64,000 nucleotides of DNA from Rubrobacter tropicus (GTDB lineage Bacteria; Actinomycetota; Rubrobacteria; Rubrobacterales; Rubrobacteraceae). The position numbers and the translations under genes were made by a program. Numbering within the stretch: position 1 is the first letter of the stretch; every line of letters begins with the position of its first letter. Below are positions 34,202 to 43,616 of the stretch, in pieces. The notes beneath the pieces are model-generated. The model saw nothing but the letters and a program-made list of their open reading frames with translations, had not been told where the DNA came from and ran no database searches. The stretch covers positions 2,666,001-2,730,000 of the forward strand of contig NZ_CP045119.1 of the NCBI RefSeq assembly GCF_011492945.1, written 5' to 3'.

Positions 34202-35337
34202 GCGGTACCCCCAAAAACCTTCTCCCCCGCCGGCAGCGGCTCCGGACGCTCGAACGCGCTCTTCACCTCAACGTGCCGGCCATTCTCAGAAGAATCGAGG
34301 AAAGCGTGTATGACGTCCAGGACGTGACCGCCGAGCTCGCCGCTGGCGCGGTGCTTTCTGCCGGAACGAAGGGCCTGGGCCATGTCCGCGAGCCCGAGCC
34401 CCCGGCTGTCCCTGGTATAAGGATGCGTGAGCGGCACGTCCGTCCAGGAGTCCTCGCCGGAGCGCCAGACGCGCACGGGGCCGCCGAAGGTGTTCGGGTC
34501 CGGGACGCTCAACGTTCCCTCGGTGCCGTAGATGTCGATTCGGGAGTGCTCCTCGGACCAGACGTCGAAGCTGGTGACGAGCGTGCCGACGGCGCCGCCC
34601 TCGAAGTCCATCACGCCGGCGACGTGGGTTGGCGTGTTCACCGTGATGGTAGTCCCCGAAAGCGGCTGGCTCGTGATCCGGCGCTCCGGGAAGGTGGCCC
34701 GCGCGGAGCCCGTAACACGCCGTACCGGACCGAGGAGGGTCGTGAGCGCGGTCAGGTAGTAGGGGCCCATGTCGAACATAGGTCCGGCCCCGGGTTGGTA
34801 GAAGAAGTCCGGGTTGGGGTGCCAGTCCTCGGGACCGTGGGTCATCATGACCGCGGTCGTGGCGACGGGCTCGCCGATTATGCCCTCGTCCATCACCTTG
34901 CGGCAGGTCTGGAGGCCCCCGCCGAGGAACGTGTCGGGGGCGCAGCCGATCAGGAGCCCCCTCTCGGTCGCGACCTCGAGCATCCTCAGCCCGTCCTCGC
35001 GGCCCACGGCGAGCGGCTTCTCCGTGTAGACGTGCTTGCCGGCCTCCAGCGCCGCCAGCGAGACCTCCGCGTGGACAGCGGGGACCGTCAGGTTCAGCAC
35101 GACCTCGACCTCGGGGTCCGCGAGCAACTCCCCGGGGCTACAGGCCTTAGGCACGCCGTACTCCCGCGCCTGCTCCTCGGCCCGCTCCACCAAAAGGTCC
35201 GCGCAGGCGACGATCTCCAAATCGTCGAACGCCGCCCCGTTTTGCAGGTAGATGCCGCTGATCTTGCCGGCACCCATAACGCCAATCTTTACGGCTCCAT
35301 TCTCGATGATGGCTCCTCCCTTCGGCCGTCGCAGCAC
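34198..35337 (-). CDS. Gfo/Idh/MocA family dehydrogenase, start uncertain
   Basis: This NAD(P)-dependent oxidoreductase has the Rossmann loop [17 protein letters not shown] and the family motif YTEKPLAV near residue 100. The C-terminal domain contains [12 protein letters not shown] near residue 190. The start is unusual: a strong AAGGGAGGAG at about 35312-35321 is followed in frame only by ATC codons (35305-35310), the nearest ATG (35300) is out of frame, and the first standard in-frame codon is GTG 35337 with no ribosome site. I list the longest form. Either ATC is used, or one base is missing near 35292 after an ATGGAGCCG start. It is coupled to the downstream isomerase. Confidence 0.85.
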   Translation of the reverse strand: MLRRPKGGAIIENGAVKIGVMGAGKISGIYLQNGAAFDDLEIVACADLLVERAEEQAREYGVPKACSPGELLADPEVEVVLNLTVPAVHAEVSLAALEAGKHVYTEKPLAVGREDGLRMLEVATERGLLIGCAPDTFLGGGLQTCRKVMDEGIIGEPVATTAVMMTHGPEDWHPNPDFFYQPGAGPMFDMGPYYLTALTTLLGPVRRVTGSARATFPERRITSQPLSGTTITVNTPTHVAGVMDFEGGAVGTLVTSFDVWSEEHSRIDIYGTEGTLSVPDPNTFGGPVRVWRSGEDSWTDVPLTHPYTRDSRGLGLADMAQALRSGRKHRASGELGGHVLDVIHAFLDSSENGRHVEVKSAFERPEPLPAGEKVFGGTA

Positions 35338-35557
35338 GCTGGCTGCGCCAGCTTGTCAGCCCGCTCCGGCTTCGCCTCCGCTCTCAGCACGCTTCGGCCC
35401 GTCAGCTTCTTGCCGCGCAGAGCCCGACCGGGCAGCGCCATCCGCGACGGTTCGGCTGTCGCTTGGCGTGACGGACACAGACAACTGGCTGACGGGCTGA
35501 AAGCGGAGCCCTGCAAAGCAGGGCGAAGCGTGCGCGACGACCGAAGGGAGGAGCCCG
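35338..35557. repeat. Family-B repeat-filled gap inside the catabolic cluster
   Basis: The 220-nt gap is filled by family-B units: CAGCTTGTCAGCCCGCTCC, CTCAGCACGCTTCGGCCCGTCAGC on one side and CTGGCTGACGGGCTGAAAGCGGAG on the other, forming imperfect long inverted repeats. A short pair GGAGCCCTGCAAAGCAGGGCGAAGC lies at about 35507-35532. It separates the ThuA gene from the downstream dehydrogenase. Confidence 0.5.
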
Positions 35558-36202
35558 CTAGCGGCTTGCCCACAGCATTCCTCGCTCGACTATCGTCTTT
35601 GCTTCGGGTACTTCGAAGTCTTTGGCCACGTGGCCGAGGGAGGAGTAGAAGACGCGTCCCTTGCCCCACCGGCGTTTCCAGACTACGGGGATGACCGCTC
35701 CTTCTATCCAGGGGGTGTGCTCGCCCGAGAAGGTGGTGGTGGCGAGGACTTTGTTCGAGGGGTCCACGTGCATGTAGTACTGCTCGGAGTGCATCTTGAA
35801 GTCCTCGAGGCCCTCGGTAATTGGGTCTTCGTGGTCCGCGATGTTGACCTCGTAGTCGATGATGTCGCCCGGGTGGGCGACCCACTGGCCTCCTACCATG
35901 AACTGGTAGTCGATGTTCTCCCGGAACGAGTCGGCCATGCCGCCGTGCCAGCCGGCGAGGCCGGTTCCGGCTTCGACGGCGACGATCAGGCCCTGGGCCT
36001 GATCGGCGGTTATGGTACCCATGGTCCAGATCGGGACTATCAGGTCCAGGGAGCGCATTTTTTCTTCGTCGAGGTAGGAGTCGAGGGTCGTCGAGATCTC
36101 GGCTTCGTAGCCGTTCTCTTCGAGGAAGGGGGCGAAGATCCGGGCGCACTTCTCGGGCTCGTGGCCCTCCCAACCGCCGCAGACGAAGAGCGCCTTTTTC
36201 AC
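35558..36202 (-). CDS. ThuA-domain protein
   Basis: This 214-residue protein has the ThuA fold, related to class I glutamine amidotransferases: [19 protein letters not shown] at the start, [19 protein letters not shown] near residue 80, [16 protein letters not shown] near residue 135 and a C-terminal [18 protein letters not shown] with the characteristic histidine. The catalytic cysteine of true amidotransferases is absent. ThuA of rhizobia takes part in trehalose use with the Gfo/Idh dehydrogenase ThuB. Its GTG overlaps the upstream Gfo/Idh stop (GTGTGA), so the pair is coupled, as in thuAB. Confidence 0.88.
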   Translation of the reverse strand: MKKALFVCGGWEGHEPEKCARIFAPFLEENGYEAEISTTLDSYLDEEKMRSLDLIVPIWTMGTITADQAQGLIVAVEAGTGLAGWHGGMADSFRENIDYQFMVGGQWVAHPGDIIDYEVNIADHEDPITEGLEDFKMHSEQYYMHVDPSNKVLATTTFSGEHTPWIEGAVIPVVWKRRWGKGRVFYSSLGHVAKDFEVPEAKTIVERGMLWASR

Positions 36203-37308
36203 ACGGCCTCTTCTTCGGCGACCTCGCGCAGGGAGACCTCCCGGTTTTCGAGGGCCGAGGCGTAGCAGGCGTCGATTATGCGGGCCCGGTCGAGGCCGTC
36301 GTCGCCGTTCTGCCCCTCCCAGGCGCCGGCCCGGATGGTCTCGACGAAGCGGCGGACCACGGCGAAGTGCCCTTCGCGGGGTTGGATCTCGGGCGTCACC
36401 ACGGCCGGGACGCCGGCGACGTCGGTGAAGATCCGGACGGTGTCGGCCGTGCCGTAGTTCTTGACCTTCATCTCGGCCCCCCCTTCGGTCCCGTAGAGGG
36501 TGACCCCGAAGTCGTCGCTCGACTCCCTGTAGGCAGCCCAGCCGGCCTCCAGGTTGAGCGTCGCCCCACCCGAGAGTCGTATAAACGCCGTCGCCAGGTC
36601 CTCGACCTCGTATGGGTCCTCGCCCTGCATGAGCCCGAAGTCCGCCCGGCCGCCCCTGCCGCGGGGCCCGAGCTCGGCGTAGGTGGCGCAGCTCACGGTC
36701 TCCACCTCGGGATCGCCCATCAGGAAGAGGGCCATATCGACCATGTGGACGCCGAGGTCTATGAGCGGGCCGCCGCCGGCCATCTCCTTGCTGGTAAACC
36801 AGCCGCCCATGCCGGGGATGCCGTTGCGGCGCATCCAGGTCGCCTTGGCGTGGTAGATCCTGCCCAGGTTCCCCTCCTCGACGTGCCGCTTGAGCGCCTG
36901 CACGTCCCCCCGCTCCCGCTGTGTAAAAGCAATATGAACCGCCCTGTCGGCCTCCCTGGCGGCCCGCACGATCCCTTCGGCCTCGGCCCCCGTGCGCGCG
37001 AGCGGCTTCTCGCAGAGCACGTGCTTGCCACTCTTGAGCGCCGCGATGGCGATGGGCGCGTGCAAATGGTTCGGAGCCCCGATGCCGATGGCGTTGAGGT
37101 CTTCGCGGGCGACGAGGTCCTCCCAGTTCGTGTAAAGGTTCGGAACCCCATACTGCCCGCCAAGCTCCTTCAGCCGCTCCTCCTCCAGCCCGGCCAGCGC
37201 CACGGCCTCGACGTTCGGCATCTTCACGAAGTTCTTCAGGTGCTGCCCGCCGGCATAACCAAGCCCGACCACCCCAACGCGCAAGGGTTTCGTATCCGAG
37301 TTCTGCAA
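36199..37308 (-). CDS. Gfo/Idh/MocA family dehydrogenase
   Basis: This 369-residue dehydrogenase starts at TTG 37308 after AAGGAGG. The N-terminal Rossmann loop is [19 protein letters not shown] and the catalytic lysine motif is LCEKPLAR near residue 98. The second domain contains [20 protein letters not shown] near residue 180, with histidine and aspartate typical of sugar dehydrogenases. It is coupled to a ThuA protein and sits in a run of five paralogous dehydrogenases, so a 3-oxidation of a glycoside is a plausible role. The sugar is unknown. Confidence 0.9.
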   Translation of the reverse strand: MQNSDTKPLRVGVVGLGYAGGQHLKNFVKMPNVEAVALAGLEEERLKELGGQYGVPNLYTNWEDLVAREDLNAIGIGAPNHLHAPIAIAALKSGKHVLCEKPLARTGAEAEGIVRAAREADRAVHIAFTQRERGDVQALKRHVEEGNLGRIYHAKATWMRRNGIPGMGGWFTSKEMAGGGPLIDLGVHMVDMALFLMGDPEVETVSCATYAELGPRGRGGRADFGLMQGEDPYEVEDLATAFIRLSGGATLNLEAGWAAYRESSDDFGVTLYGTEGGAEMKVKNYGTADTVRIFTDVAGVPAVVTPEIQPREGHFAVVRRFVETIRAGAWEGQNGDDGLDRARIIDACYASALENREVSLREVAEEEAV

Positions 37309-37324
37309 AGTGTCCTCCTTTAGT

Positions 37325-37437
37325 AGGTTTCAGGTTTCAGGTCGCCTCCTTCGGAGGCTCTCAGGTTTCAGGGCTGCGACACCGGGAACCCATAACGTCA
37401 ATCACCCCTGAAGCCTGATGCCTGTAGCCTGAAACCT
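37325..37437. repeat. Family-A intergenic inverted repeat with inner hairpin
   Basis: The left arm AGGTTTCAGGTTTCAGG and a second TCAGGTTTCAGG pair with the right arm CCTGAAGCCTGATGCCTGTAGCCTGAAACCT (37408-37438). Inside is a perfect hairpin GCCTCC-TTC-GGAGGC at 37344-37358. The element fills nearly the whole gap between the ThuA stop and the Shine-Dalgarno site of the Gfo/Idh gene downstream on the minus strand. Confidence 0.65.
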
Positions 37438-38148
37438 CTATCCCAGCGGCTCCGTGTTGCCGTAGACCGGCGCCGCGCCCTTCGTCGGGGCGGCCCAGCG
37501 GGCGGCGTTCTCGATGACGCGCAGGACGTCCGGGTTGTGGTACGAGGGGTTCTCCTCGTGGCCGGGGCGGAAGTAGAAGATCCTGCCCGAGCCGCGCCTG
37601 TAGCAGAGGCCGCTGCGGAAGACCTCCCCGCCGCCGAACCAGCTCACGAAGACGAGCTCGTCCGGCTGCGGCACGTCGAAGTGCTCGCCGTACATCTCCT
37701 CTTCGAGCTCTATGTACTCGCCGATGCCCTCTGCTATGGGGTGGCCCGGCGCCACGACCCAGAGGCGCTCCGTGTCGTCGTGGCGCCACTTCAGATCGCA
37801 GGTGGTTCCCATGAGCTTTTTGAAGATCTTCGAGAAGTGGCCGGAGTGGAGCACGATCAGGCCCATCCCCCCAAGCACCCGCTCGTGGACCCGCTCGACG
37901 GTCTCGTCGGAGACCTCGTCGTGGGCTATGTGACCCCACCACAAGAGCACGTCCGTCGAGCCGAGGATCTCCTCCGTTAGCCCGTGCTCGGGCTCGTCGA
38001 GGGTCGCTGTGCGGACGTCGAAGCCGCCCTCCTTGAGCGCGGCGCCGAGGGTGGCGTGGATGCCCTCGGGGTAGATCTTCGCGACCTCGTCGTTGTTCCT
38101 CTCGTGCCTGAACTCGTTCCAGACCGTTACCCGCAAGCTCTCCGCCAA
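37438..38148 (-). CDS. ThuA-domain protein
   Basis: This second, divergent ThuA-like protein has 236 residues and starts at TTG 38148, directly after the TAG of the upstream Gfo/Idh gene. It contains [14 protein letters not shown] at the start, [18 protein letters not shown] near residue 65, [20 protein letters not shown] near residue 90, and a C-terminal [18 protein letters not shown]. The histidine-rich motifs are those of the trehalose-utilization ThuA group. It is in an isomerase-dehydrogenase-ThuA run (39315-40316, 38149-39315, 37438-38148), suggesting one pathway. Confidence 0.88.
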   Translation of the reverse strand: MAESLRVTVWNEFRHERNNDEVAKIYPEGIHATLGAALKEGGFDVRTATLDEPEHGLTEEILGSTDVLLWWGHIAHDEVSDETVERVHERVLGGMGLIVLHSGHFSKIFKKLMGTTCDLKWRHDDTERLWVVAPGHPIAEGIGEYIELEEEMYGEHFDVPQPDELVFVSWFGGGEVFRSGLCYRRGSGRIFYFRPGHEENPSYHNPDVLRVIENAARWAAPTKGAAPVYGNTEPLG

Positions 38149-39315
38149 CTAGATCCCCCCTACTTCTGGTCTCGTCCATCCGCCACCCTCGGCGCTCCGC
38201 TCCACGGCGTCTAGCACAGCCTGGACACGATAGGCGTCCTCGAAGGTCGGCGCCGGGCTCTTCCCCGCCTTTATACCGTCCATGAGGTCCTTCATGGTGT
38301 GCACGAACGTGTGCTCGTAGCCGATGATGTGCCCCGGCGGCCACCACGCCCCGACGTAGGGGTGCCCGGGCTCCGTCACGTTGACGGTCCTGAAACCCTG
38401 CACGTCCGCGTCGTCGTCCACGAAGAAGACGTCGAGCTCGTTCATCCGCTCCATGTCGAAGGCGACGCTGCCCTTGGAGCCGTTGATCTCGAACCCGTTC
38501 TGGTTTCTGCGCCCCGCCGCGAACCGCGTGGCCTCGAAGGTCCCAATCGCCCCGTTCTCGAAACGCGCCAGAAACGCCGCGGCGTCATCGACCGTCACCT
38601 CTCCGGTCTCGACGCCCCCGCTCGCCGAGAGGCCACCGCCCGCGCCCGCCTCTTCGAGAGGGCGCTCCTTGATGAACGTCTCCATCATGCCGACGACCTC
38701 CGAGACGTCGCCGACGAGGAAACGGGCGAGGTCGACGCTGTGGGCCGCGATGTCGCCGAGGGCGCCAGATCCCGCGAGCTCTTTTTGCAAGCGCCAGATC
38801 AGGGGGAACTGGGGGTCCATTATGAAGTCCTGCAGGTAAGTCGAACGCCAGTGCCGGATGGTCCCGAGCCTGCCCTCGTCTATGAGTTTTTTGGCTAGCT
38901 GCACCGCGGGGGCGCGCCTGTAGTTGAAGCAGACCGTGTTCACGGTCCCCGCGTCGCGCGCGGCAGCGAGCATCTCCTTTGCCTCGTCGAGCGTGTTTGC
39001 GAGAGGCTTCTCGCAGATCACGTGTTTGCCGGCTTCCAGCGCCGCGATCACGACGTCGCGGTGCGTGTTCCCCGGCGTCGACACGTCCACGAGACCTATG
39101 TCGTCCCGATCTATGAGCCTGCGGTAGTCCGTCTCGTAGGATTCCCAGCCTAAAGTGTTCGCGGCGTCCCTGACGCCGGCCTCGTCCCGGCCGCAGATGG
39201 CAGTCATGCGTGGGGCCGGGTCGACGTCGAAGAAGCGGGGGAGTTGGCGGTAGGCGTTCGAGTGGGTGCGGCCCATAAACTTGTAGCCGACGAGGCCGAC
39301 CCCGATCTCGGCCAT
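38149..39315 (-). CDS. Gfo/Idh/MocA family dehydrogenase
   Basis: This 388-residue dehydrogenase has the Rossmann segment IGVGLVGYKFMGRTHSNAYR and the lysine motif ICEKPLAN near residue 100. The C-terminal domain has ALGDIAAHSVDLARFLVG near residue 185, a loop of about 20 glycine/serine-rich residues near 220, and HPYVGAWWPPGHIIGYEH near residue 330. I chose ATG 39315 behind GGGGAGA; GTG 39318 is one codon upstream. It overlaps the isomerase stop and precedes a ThuA gene, so all three are coupled. Substrate is unknown. Confidence 0.9.
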   Translation of the reverse strand: MAEIGVGLVGYKFMGRTHSNAYRQLPRFFDVDPAPRMTAICGRDEAGVRDAANTLGWESYETDYRRLIDRDDIGLVDVSTPGNTHRDVVIAALEAGKHVICEKPLANTLDEAKEMLAAARDAGTVNTVCFNYRRAPAVQLAKKLIDEGRLGTIRHWRSTYLQDFIMDPQFPLIWRLQKELAGSGALGDIAAHSVDLARFLVGDVSEVVGMMETFIKERPLEEAGAGGGLSASGGVETGEVTVDDAAAFLARFENGAIGTFEATRFAAGRRNQNGFEINGSKGSVAFDMERMNELDVFFVDDDADVQGFRTVNVTEPGHPYVGAWWPPGHIIGYEHTFVHTMKDLMDGIKAGKSPAPTFEDAYRVQAVLDAVERSAEGGGWTRPEVGGI

Positions 39316-40316
39316 CACTCTCCCCTCGCGAAAGCGGCGTCGAAGGCCTGGCTAGACGGTGCGAAGTCCGTGCGCCTGGCGAACGCCAGCGCGTCCTGCG
39401 CCCCGTACTCGCGGTCCATCCCCGAGTCCTCCCACTCTATCGAGAGCGGCCCCTCGTAGCCGATCCTGTTCAGGGCCCTCACGCACTCCTCCAGGTCGAC
39501 GTCCCCGTGCCCGGGCGAGACGAAGTCCCAGCCGCGCCCGGCCTCGCCGAAGTCCAGGTGGGAGCCCAGGATGCTCCTGCGGCCGTCGAGGCGCTTGCGG
39601 GAGTCCTTGATGTGGAAGTGGTAGATGCGCTCGGCGAAGTCCTCTATAAACGCGGCGGAGTCCAGGAACTGGTGGGCGAAGTGGCTCGGGTCGAAGTTGA
39701 TGCCGAAGCCCGTTCGGTTGTCTATTGCGTCGAGGGCTTTTCTGGTGGTTACGAAGTCGTAGGCGATCTCCGTCGGGTGGACTTCGAGGCCCCACTTCAC
39801 GCCTTCTTCGTCGAAGACGTCGATTATCGGGTTCCAGCGTTCGGCGAAGTCCTCGTAGCCGCGCTCTATCTCGGCCGGGTCGTTCGGCGGGAACGAGTAG
39901 AGTTTGCTCCAGATAGAAGATCCCGTAAAGCCGTTTACCTGCGTGACCCCGAACTTCGCCGCGGCCCTCGCGGTGTCCTTTATCTTCTCGGCGGCGCGCT
40001 GCCTCACCCCTTCAGGGTCCCCGTCGCCCCAGACGTCGGGGGGGACCGTGGCCTTGTGGCGGTCATCTATAGGGTCGCAGACCGCCTGGCCTACGAGGTG
40101 GTTGGAGATCGCCCAGCAGTTCAGGCCGTTCCGGCGCAGGATCTCCCACCGCCCCTCGACGTAGCCGTCTTCTGAGAGCGCCCGGTCCACGTCGAAGTGG
40201 TCGCCCCAGCAGGCGAGCTCCAGCCCGTCGAAGCCCCACTCGCCGCATTTTTTCGCCAGCTCTTCGAGCGGCAGGTCGGCCCACTGGCCGGTGAAGAGCG
40301 TTACCGGTCTACCCAC
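39315..40316 (-). CDS. Sugar phosphate isomerase/epimerase (TIM barrel)
   Basis: This 333-residue xylose-isomerase-like TIM-barrel protein starts at GTG 40316, 7 nt after GGAGG. It shows [19 protein letters not shown] at the start, [16 protein letters not shown] near residue 38, [17 protein letters not shown] near residue 190, [17 protein letters not shown] near residue 215 and IYHFHIKDS near residue 245, which together give the usual glutamate, histidine and aspartate metal ligands. It precedes a Gfo/Idh dehydrogenase and ThuA in one coupled unit. An epimerase, isomerase or lyase acting on the keto-sugar product is likely. Confidence 0.9.
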   Translation of the reverse strand: MGRPVTLFTGQWADLPLEELAKKCGEWGFDGLELACWGDHFDVDRALSEDGYVEGRWEILRRNGLNCWAISNHLVGQAVCDPIDDRHKATVPPDVWGDGDPEGVRQRAAEKIKDTARAAAKFGVTQVNGFTGSSIWSKLYSFPPNDPAEIERGYEDFAERWNPIIDVFDEEGVKWGLEVHPTEIAYDFVTTRKALDAIDNRTGFGINFDPSHFAHQFLDSAAFIEDFAERIYHFHIKDSRKRLDGRRSILGSHLDFGEAGRGWDFVSPGHGDVDLEECVRALNRIGYEGPLSIEWEDSGMDREYGAQDALAFARRTDFAPSSQAFDAAFARGE

Positions 40317-40381
40317 GATACAACCTCCGATTCCCCTGTGCCGTGCCCCGCCGGACGCCGCGCCCGGCCCTGCTCCATAGC

Positions 40382-41410
40382 TTAACGCCCCGCCGGCCGC
40401 GCTTCTCGCCGCGCCCCGACGATCATTTGCTCTATGTCCACCGTTTCGCTTTTCTCTACCGAACGCACGCAGCCCAGCGTGACCGCGAGGCTCCTGACGT
40501 TGTCCGCGGCGGACGTCTCGGGGACCTCGCCGGTCTCGACGGCGGCCCGCAGCGCCTGAAGCGTCGCCGCCCGCTCCGTGAACTCGGGCTCCGGGGTTGC
40601 CAGCGCGCGGGGCGCCTCGCCCCAGCGTTCCAACAGGACCTCGCCGACGCCCCGGTCGTCCCTGTCTCCGCGCCACAGCAGGCGGCCCTCCTCGCCGACC
40701 ACCTCCCAATCCCCGTTCCAACTAGTTTCGGGCTCTCGGGTGGCCCAGTCGCCCTCGTAGAGAACGGGTACGCCGCCTTCGAGGTCGAGCAGCGCCGAGA
40801 CGGCCGGGTGGTGGGCGAAGGGGCTGTCGGGGACGCGCCGGCCGCGGGCGTGGACGCGCGCGACCTCCCGACCGGTGGCCGCCCGGATCAGGTCGAAGTG
40901 GTGAATCGACATGTCCAGCACGTAAGGATGACGCATCGAGTACCGGAAGTCGTCTGTCCCGAAGAGTGTCCTCGTGTCGCGCCGGCAGCTTATCTTGATG
41001 GAGACGAGGTCCCCGATCCCCCCTTCCCCCACGGCCCGCCGCAAGGCTCGGAAAGGACCGTTGTAGCGGTAGTTCTGGCTGACCATGAGGAAGCGCCCCG
41101 CCTCCTCGGCGACCTCTATCAGGTCGAAGGCGCCGGCGAGGTCGGTCGCGAGCGGCTTCTCTACGAGCACGTGCCGGCCCGCCTCTAGCGAGGCCTTCGC
41201 GACCGCGTGATGGGTTCCCGGCGGGGTCGCGACGAGGACCGCGTCGCACGCCACCTCCGCGAGCGCCGCCTCCACACTCTCGTAAACCGGTGTTCCGGCA
41301 ACTTCCCTGGTCTTCGGGGCCGGGTCGGCGAGGGCGGCGAGCTCGACGTTCGGGGCCTCGCGGACAACGTCGGCCCAGCTCTGGCCCCAGATCCCGAGCC
41401 CCGCCTGCAC
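40382..41410 (-). CDS. Gfo/Idh/MocA family dehydrogenase
   Basis: This 342-residue dehydrogenase starts at GTG 41410, which overlaps the TAG of the upstream aldo/keto reductase by one base. The Rossmann segment is [15 protein letters not shown], the lysine motif LVEKPLAT near residue 95, and the substrate-domain block [19 protein letters not shown] near residue 180. In-frame sequence upstream of the GTG lies inside the neighbouring gene and is not coding. The GIWGQ nucleotide loop departs from the usual GxGxxG by a tryptophan. Confidence 0.88.
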   Translation of the reverse strand: MQAGLGIWGQSWADVVREAPNVELAALADPAPKTREVAGTPVYESVEAALAEVACDAVLVATPPGTHHAVAKASLEAGRHVLVEKPLATDLAGAFDLIEVAEEAGRFLMVSQNYRYNGPFRALRRAVGEGGIGDLVSIKISCRRDTRTLFGTDDFRYSMRHPYVLDMSIHHFDLIRAATGREVARVHARGRRVPDSPFAHHPAVSALLDLEGGVPVLYEGDWATREPETSWNGDWEVVGEEGRLLWRGDRDDRGVGEVLLERWGEAPRALATPEPEFTERAATLQALRAAVETGEVPETSAADNVRSLAVTLGCVRSVEKSETVDIEQMIVGARREARPAGR

Positions 41411-42411
41411 TACGCGGAGGATGGCCGAGGTCCTTCCCCGGAGGCATCCGTACCGTCGTCCCCTTCGAGCCACGCGAGCTCTTCCGGCGTCAACCCCACC
41501 CCGGCGGCCTCGACGTTCGCCCGGAACTCCTCCCCGCTGTTGCAGCCGACGAGGGCGAAGACCTCTACCGGCTGGTTCAGGACGTAAGCGAGTGCCACCT
41601 GCGGCACGGAGAGGCCGCGTTCTTCGGCCAGAACCCTGGCGCGGTCGAGGCGCCTGAAGTTGTCCTCGTGGCAATACGTCTCGACGCACAGGCGGTCGAA
41701 GTAGCCGTCGAAGGAGCCGAGGTTCTCGCGCGTGAAGCGCCCGGAGAAGAAGCCGCCGGCCAGGCTCGACCAGGTAAGGAGCGGCATCCCTTCTTCCGCG
41801 TACCACCGGCGGTCGGCCTCCCCCGCCTCGCCGCTGACGCTCACGCAACCGGGCCAGGGTTCCTTCGCCTGGACCGCGAGGCTCAGGTTGGGACTACTGG
41901 CGACGAACGGGCGCAGGCCCCTCTCCTCCGCGTAGGCGTTTGCCTCGCGGATGCGTCCTGCGGACCAGTTCGAGCCGCCGAAGGCGTTGATGCGGCCCGC
42001 CTCGGCGTGCTCGTTCAGGGTCTCCACTATGGGGCCGACGGGGACGGAGGGGTCGTCGCGGTGGAGCAGGTAGAGGTCTACGTGGTCGAAGCCGAAGCGG
42101 GCCAGGGAGTCGTGGAGGTCGGCGGTTATGTCGAAGGGGGTCACGCGGTTCCGGTCCCGGCTGTGGTGGGCGCCCTTGCCGATCACGACGACGTCGTCAC
42201 GCACGCCCCGACCGCGGACCCACCGACCAAAGACGCGCTCGGCCTCGCCGCTCCCGTACTGGTGGGCCGTGTCGAAGGCGGTGCCGCCCGCCTCGAAAAC
42301 CTCGTCGAGCAGGGTGAAGGCCCTCTCTTCCTCGTCGGCGCGGACCATGGCGGTCCCCTGGACGACGCGGGCTACGGGTTTCCGGACCCCGGGTACCTGG
42401 CCGTAGATCAC
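41410..42411 (-). CDS. Aldo/keto reductase
   Basis: This 333-residue (beta/alpha)8 NADPH-dependent reductase starts at GTG 42411, 7 nt after GAGGAGG and overlapping the Gfo/Idh stop (GTGA). The catalytic tetrad is seen as aspartate and tyrosine in FDTAHQYGSGEAERV, lysine in VIGKGAHH, and histidine in YLLHRDDPS. A C-terminal GGCNSGEEFRANVEAAG-like NADPH loop is present as LVGCNSGEEFRANVE. It lies between two Gfo/Idh dehydrogenases and probably reduces or oxidises a sugar aldehyde in the same pathway. Confidence 0.9.
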   Translation of the reverse strand: MIYGQVPGVRKPVARVVQGTAMVRADEEERAFTLLDEVFEAGGTAFDTAHQYGSGEAERVFGRWVRGRGVRDDVVVIGKGAHHSRDRNRVTPFDITADLHDSLARFGFDHVDLYLLHRDDPSVPVGPIVETLNEHAEAGRINAFGGSNWSAGRIREANAYAEERGLRPFVASSPNLSLAVQAKEPWPGCVSVSGEAGEADRRWYAEEGMPLLTWSSLAGGFFSGRFTRENLGSFDGYFDRLCVETYCHEDNFRRLDRARVLAEERGLSVPQVALAYVLNQPVEVFALVGCNSGEEFRANVEAAGVGLTPEELAWLEGDDGTDASGEGPRPSSA

Positions 42412-43400
42412 GCCCCGGCCTCCTCGCCGGGGTACCGGAGTCCCCACGCCTCCCGTATTCGGTCCATGGCGTCGAGCACGGAGATAGTCTCGTCAAGCGG
42501 CATGACTTCGCTCTCCTTTTTCCCGGCCCTCAAGCAACGCATCACCTCGGCGGCCTCGTAGACGAAGCCGTTTTCCTCCGTCGGCTCCCGGACTAGAACG
42601 TCCCCCGTGCCCGGCTTCGAGATCGTCATCGCCTCGGGCCTCCACCAGGGACTGTGTATCCTGAGGTATCCCTCGGTGCCGAAGACCGTCGCCTCGTGCG
42701 GCGTGGCGGTGCGGGTGCCGGCGGTTACGGAAGAGAGTCGTCCGCCGCCGTGGTCCAACGCGGCCGCGAACTGCTCGTCCACCCCGGTCTCCCCGAGGTG
42801 CGACAGGCCCGTTCCCCGGACCGGTGGGCCGAGCGCCATCGAGGCGAAGGAGACGCAGTAGACGCCGACATCCAGCATGGCTCCCCCGCCGAGATTCGGG
42901 TCGAAGAGCCGGGAGGCGGGGTCGAAGGGCGCCCTGAAGCCGAAGTCGACCGTAAGCATCCGCGGCTCCCCGATGGCGCCGCCGGCGAGGACCTTGCGCA
43001 GCCGTTCCATCAGGGGGAAGAAGCGGGTCCACATGCCCTCCATCAAGAACAGGCCGCGTCTCCTGGCGAGTTCCACCACCCGTCTGGCCTCGGCGGCGTT
43101 GACGGTGAACGGTTTCTCGCAGACGACGGCCTTGCCCTCGTTCAGGCAGAGCTCCACGTTTTCGGCGTGGAAGGGGTGGGGCGTGGCGACGTAGACGACG
43201 TCCACGTCGGGGTCCGCGGCGAGGTCCTCGTAGCTTCCGTGGGCGCGGAAGAAGCCGTTGGCCCTGGCGAAGCGGTCGGCAGAATCCTGGGAGCGGGAGC
43301 CTACGGCCAGCGTCTCGGCGTCCGGAAGGGCGGCCAGGGCCTCGGAGAACCGGGAGGCGATGGAGCCAGCCCCGATTATCCCCCAGCGGACCCTGCTCAC
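42408..43400 (-). CDS. Gfo/Idh/MocA family dehydrogenase
   Basis: This 330-residue dehydrogenase is the first gene of the large minus-strand cluster. It starts at GTG 43400. The Rossmann loop is WGIIGAGSIASRFSEAL, the lysine motif VCEKPFTV near residue 95, and the second domain contains GGGAMLDVGVYCVSFASMAL near residue 170. It belongs to the branch close to trans-dihydrodiol and xylose dehydrogenases. A good promoter lies about 110-145 nt upstream. Confidence 0.9.
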   Translation of the reverse strand: MSRVRWGIIGAGSIASRFSEALAALPDAETLAVGSRSQDSADRFARANGFFRAHGSYEDLAADPDVDVVYVATPHPFHAENVELCLNEGKAVVCEKPFTVNAAEARRVVELARRRGLFLMEGMWTRFFPLMERLRKVLAGGAIGEPRMLTVDFGFRAPFDPASRLFDPNLGGGAMLDVGVYCVSFASMALGPPVRGTGLSHLGETGVDEQFAAALDHGGGRLSSVTAGTRTATPHEATVFGTEGYLRIHSPWWRPEAMTISKPGTGDVLVREPTEENGFVYEAAEVMRCLRAGKKESEVMPLDETISVLDAMDRIREAWGLRYPGEEAGA

Positions 43401-43515
43401 GGACGTTCCCGGTGCAGGAGCGGCGGAACGCGGACCTCAAAAAGATTGCAGTATCTGCGGAAGGGCGTGGTCTTCCCCCTCTAAGCCCCCACCGGGCTCC
43501 CTGGTTCAGGGCGCG

Positions 43516-43544
43516 ATGCTACACACTTCGCCCCACCGGGTCAA
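43516..43544 (-). promoter_or_regulatory. Promoter of the Gfo/Idh-ThuA cluster
   Basis: On the minus strand TTGACC (43539-43544), a 17-nt spacer and TAGCAT (43516-43521) precede the first dehydrogenase by about 115 nt. The 216-nt gap to the divergent aldo/keto reductase holds no other clear operator. Confidence 0.5.
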
Positions 43545-43616
43545 ACCGGAGCGGTTGCGTCGGCCACCTTTGCGCTGTTGAATAGGTTGGGGACAGACCG
43601 ATCACAGGAGGGGAAA

